From positions 1 to 5,934 of the forward strand of contig JAFLJX010000031.1 of assembly GCA_022712785.1 (NCBI GenBank): DNA of 5,934 nt, in the 5' to 3' direction. This DNA comes from Mycoplasmatota bacterium. GTDB lineage: Bacteria > Bacillota_I > Bacilli_A > Izemoplasmatales > Izemoplasmataceae. The notes below the pieces were generated by a model, which had not been told where the DNA came from, made no database searches, and saw only the letters and a list, made by a program, of their open reading frames with translations. Shown here one piece after another: positions 5,729 through 5,934 of the stretch. The translations under genes were made by a program, and so were the position numbers. Every line of letters begins with the position of its first letter. Within the stretch, counting starts at the first letter, position 1.

Positions 5729-5757
5729 ATTTTACCATAGAAAAAGAAGTCAGTAAA
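5729..5757 (-). promoter_or_regulatory. Extended -10 promoter of the 114-aa anchored protein (duplicated module)
   Basis: On the minus strand, TTTACT (5757-5752), a 17-bp spacer and TGG-TAAAAT (-10 at 5734-5729). It shares the -35, the ACTTCTTTTT spacer segment and the extended -10 with the promoter at 4138-4111. Transcription should begin near 5722, upstream of the chosen start codon at 5706. Confidence 0.65.
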
Positions 5758-5765
5758 TGACTTCT
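5745..5765 (-). terminator. 8-bp hairpin with T-run overlapping the promoter
   Basis: AGAAGTCA (5745-5752) and TGACTTCT (5758-5765) form a perfect stem with a 5-nt loop, followed on the minus strand by TTTTTC. This has terminator form but is short and A/T-rich. It overlaps the -35 of the 114-aa gene and no minus-strand gene is seen to its right. It may instead be a palindromic operator at that promoter. Confidence 0.35.
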
Positions 5766-5834
5766 GAATTATGGATAGTGTAAAATGGTTTTGGAGACCA
5801 ATTGGACAGATTTTTAGTTGTATAGGTTATATAA

Positions 5835-5911
5835 TCGTAAACTATGAACGGAATTATTGTAAACCATATTGTAAACCAATTTCTTGACAAATTGTAAACT
5901 ATATTGTAAAC
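5835..5911 (+). repeat. TTGTAAAC direct-repeat array (candidate operator)
   Basis: TTGTAAAC occurs at 5857-5864, 5869-5876, 5892-5899 and 5904-5911, with a variant TCGTAAAC at 5835-5842. The copies come in two pairs, each with 12-bp spacing (TTGTAAAC-YATA-TTGTAAAC). The pairs are 35 bp apart and flank the -35 box at 5884-5889, the last repeat running into the -10. This arrangement fits cooperative repressor binding controlling the divergent gene at 5930, possibly autoregulation. An iteron-like origin is a less likely alternative. Confidence 0.65.
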
Positions 5912-5912
5912 T
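5884..5912 (+). promoter_or_regulatory. Promoter of the gene starting at 5930
   Basis: TTGACA (5884-5889), a 17-bp spacer and TAAACT (5907-5912), a weak -10 fully covered by the last TTGTAAAC repeat. The predicted start near 5919 leaves a leader of about 11 nt beginning at the ribosome binding site. Confidence 0.55.
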
Positions 5913-5929
5913 TAATTTGAGGTGATAAT

Positions 5930-5934
5930 ATGTC
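5930..5934 (+). CDS. Start of a gene running off the right edge
   Basis: ATG at 5930-5932, preceded by a strong ribosome binding site GAGGTGAT (5919-5926) and a promoter. Only ATGTC is visible, so the product cannot be named. Its position behind an operator-like repeat array suggests a tightly controlled gene, perhaps the regulator itself. Confidence 0.6.

Noticed and set aside
5707..5730. Eight-residue N-terminal extension of the 114-aa protein (start at 5730)
   Set aside because: The ATG lies inside the -10 box of the predicted promoter and has no ribosome binding site.

Overview
The window looks like a chromosomal segment from an AT-rich, low-GC Gram-positive bacterium (Bacillota, possibly near Erysipelotrichia/Haloplasma-type lineages). 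The grounds are strong AGGAGG-type ribosome binding sites, a typical lipoprotein signal, A/T-ending codons and a PTS-type transporter. TGA acts as a stop codon (the first gene ends in an ATGA overlap), so the code is standard and not the mycoplasma code.

Left edge (1-125): the minus strand carries what looks like the 5' end of a group II intron (GTGCGCC start, structured domain-I-like sequence). The rest of the intron lies outside the window, and it sits in intergenic DNA. Next comes a clear promoter (224-252) with two 9-bp direct repeats.

Left half (283-2687): a two-gene plus-strand operon with an ATGA overlap. It encodes a PTS fructose-type EIIC-like membrane transporter fused to an unusual N-terminal soluble domain, followed by a TIM-barrel enzyme resembling the HisA/NanE phosphosugar class. 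The likely role is uptake and first metabolism of an unidentified sugar-like compound. The operon ends at a strong bidirectional terminator, followed by a second strong plus-strand hairpin terminator.

Right half (2860-5706): a loose minus-strand cluster of small, poorly known membrane and secreted proteins in visible decay. Reading in the direction of transcription (right to left) it holds: an anchored 114-aa protein; a degraded pseudogene; a three-helix membrane protein frameshifted after its third codon; a tandem SH3-like protein; a 66-aa two-helix membrane protein that can only start at a non-standard codon (ATT); and a 304-aa lipoprotein. The lipoprotein and the 114-aa protein share a C-terminal module of about 60 residues. 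Two of the genes share a duplicated extended -10 promoter, and a 23-bp intergenic repeat occurs three times. This suggests local duplication followed by erosion.

Right edge (5835-5934): a divergent plus-strand gene starts at 5930, with only its first five bases visible. Its promoter is embedded in an array of TTGTAAAC direct repeats, as expected for tight repressor control. The most unusual points are this array, the shared secreted module, the ATT-start ORF and the EIIC fusion lacking EIIA/EIIB. No complete new defence or mobile system can be demonstrated from this window.
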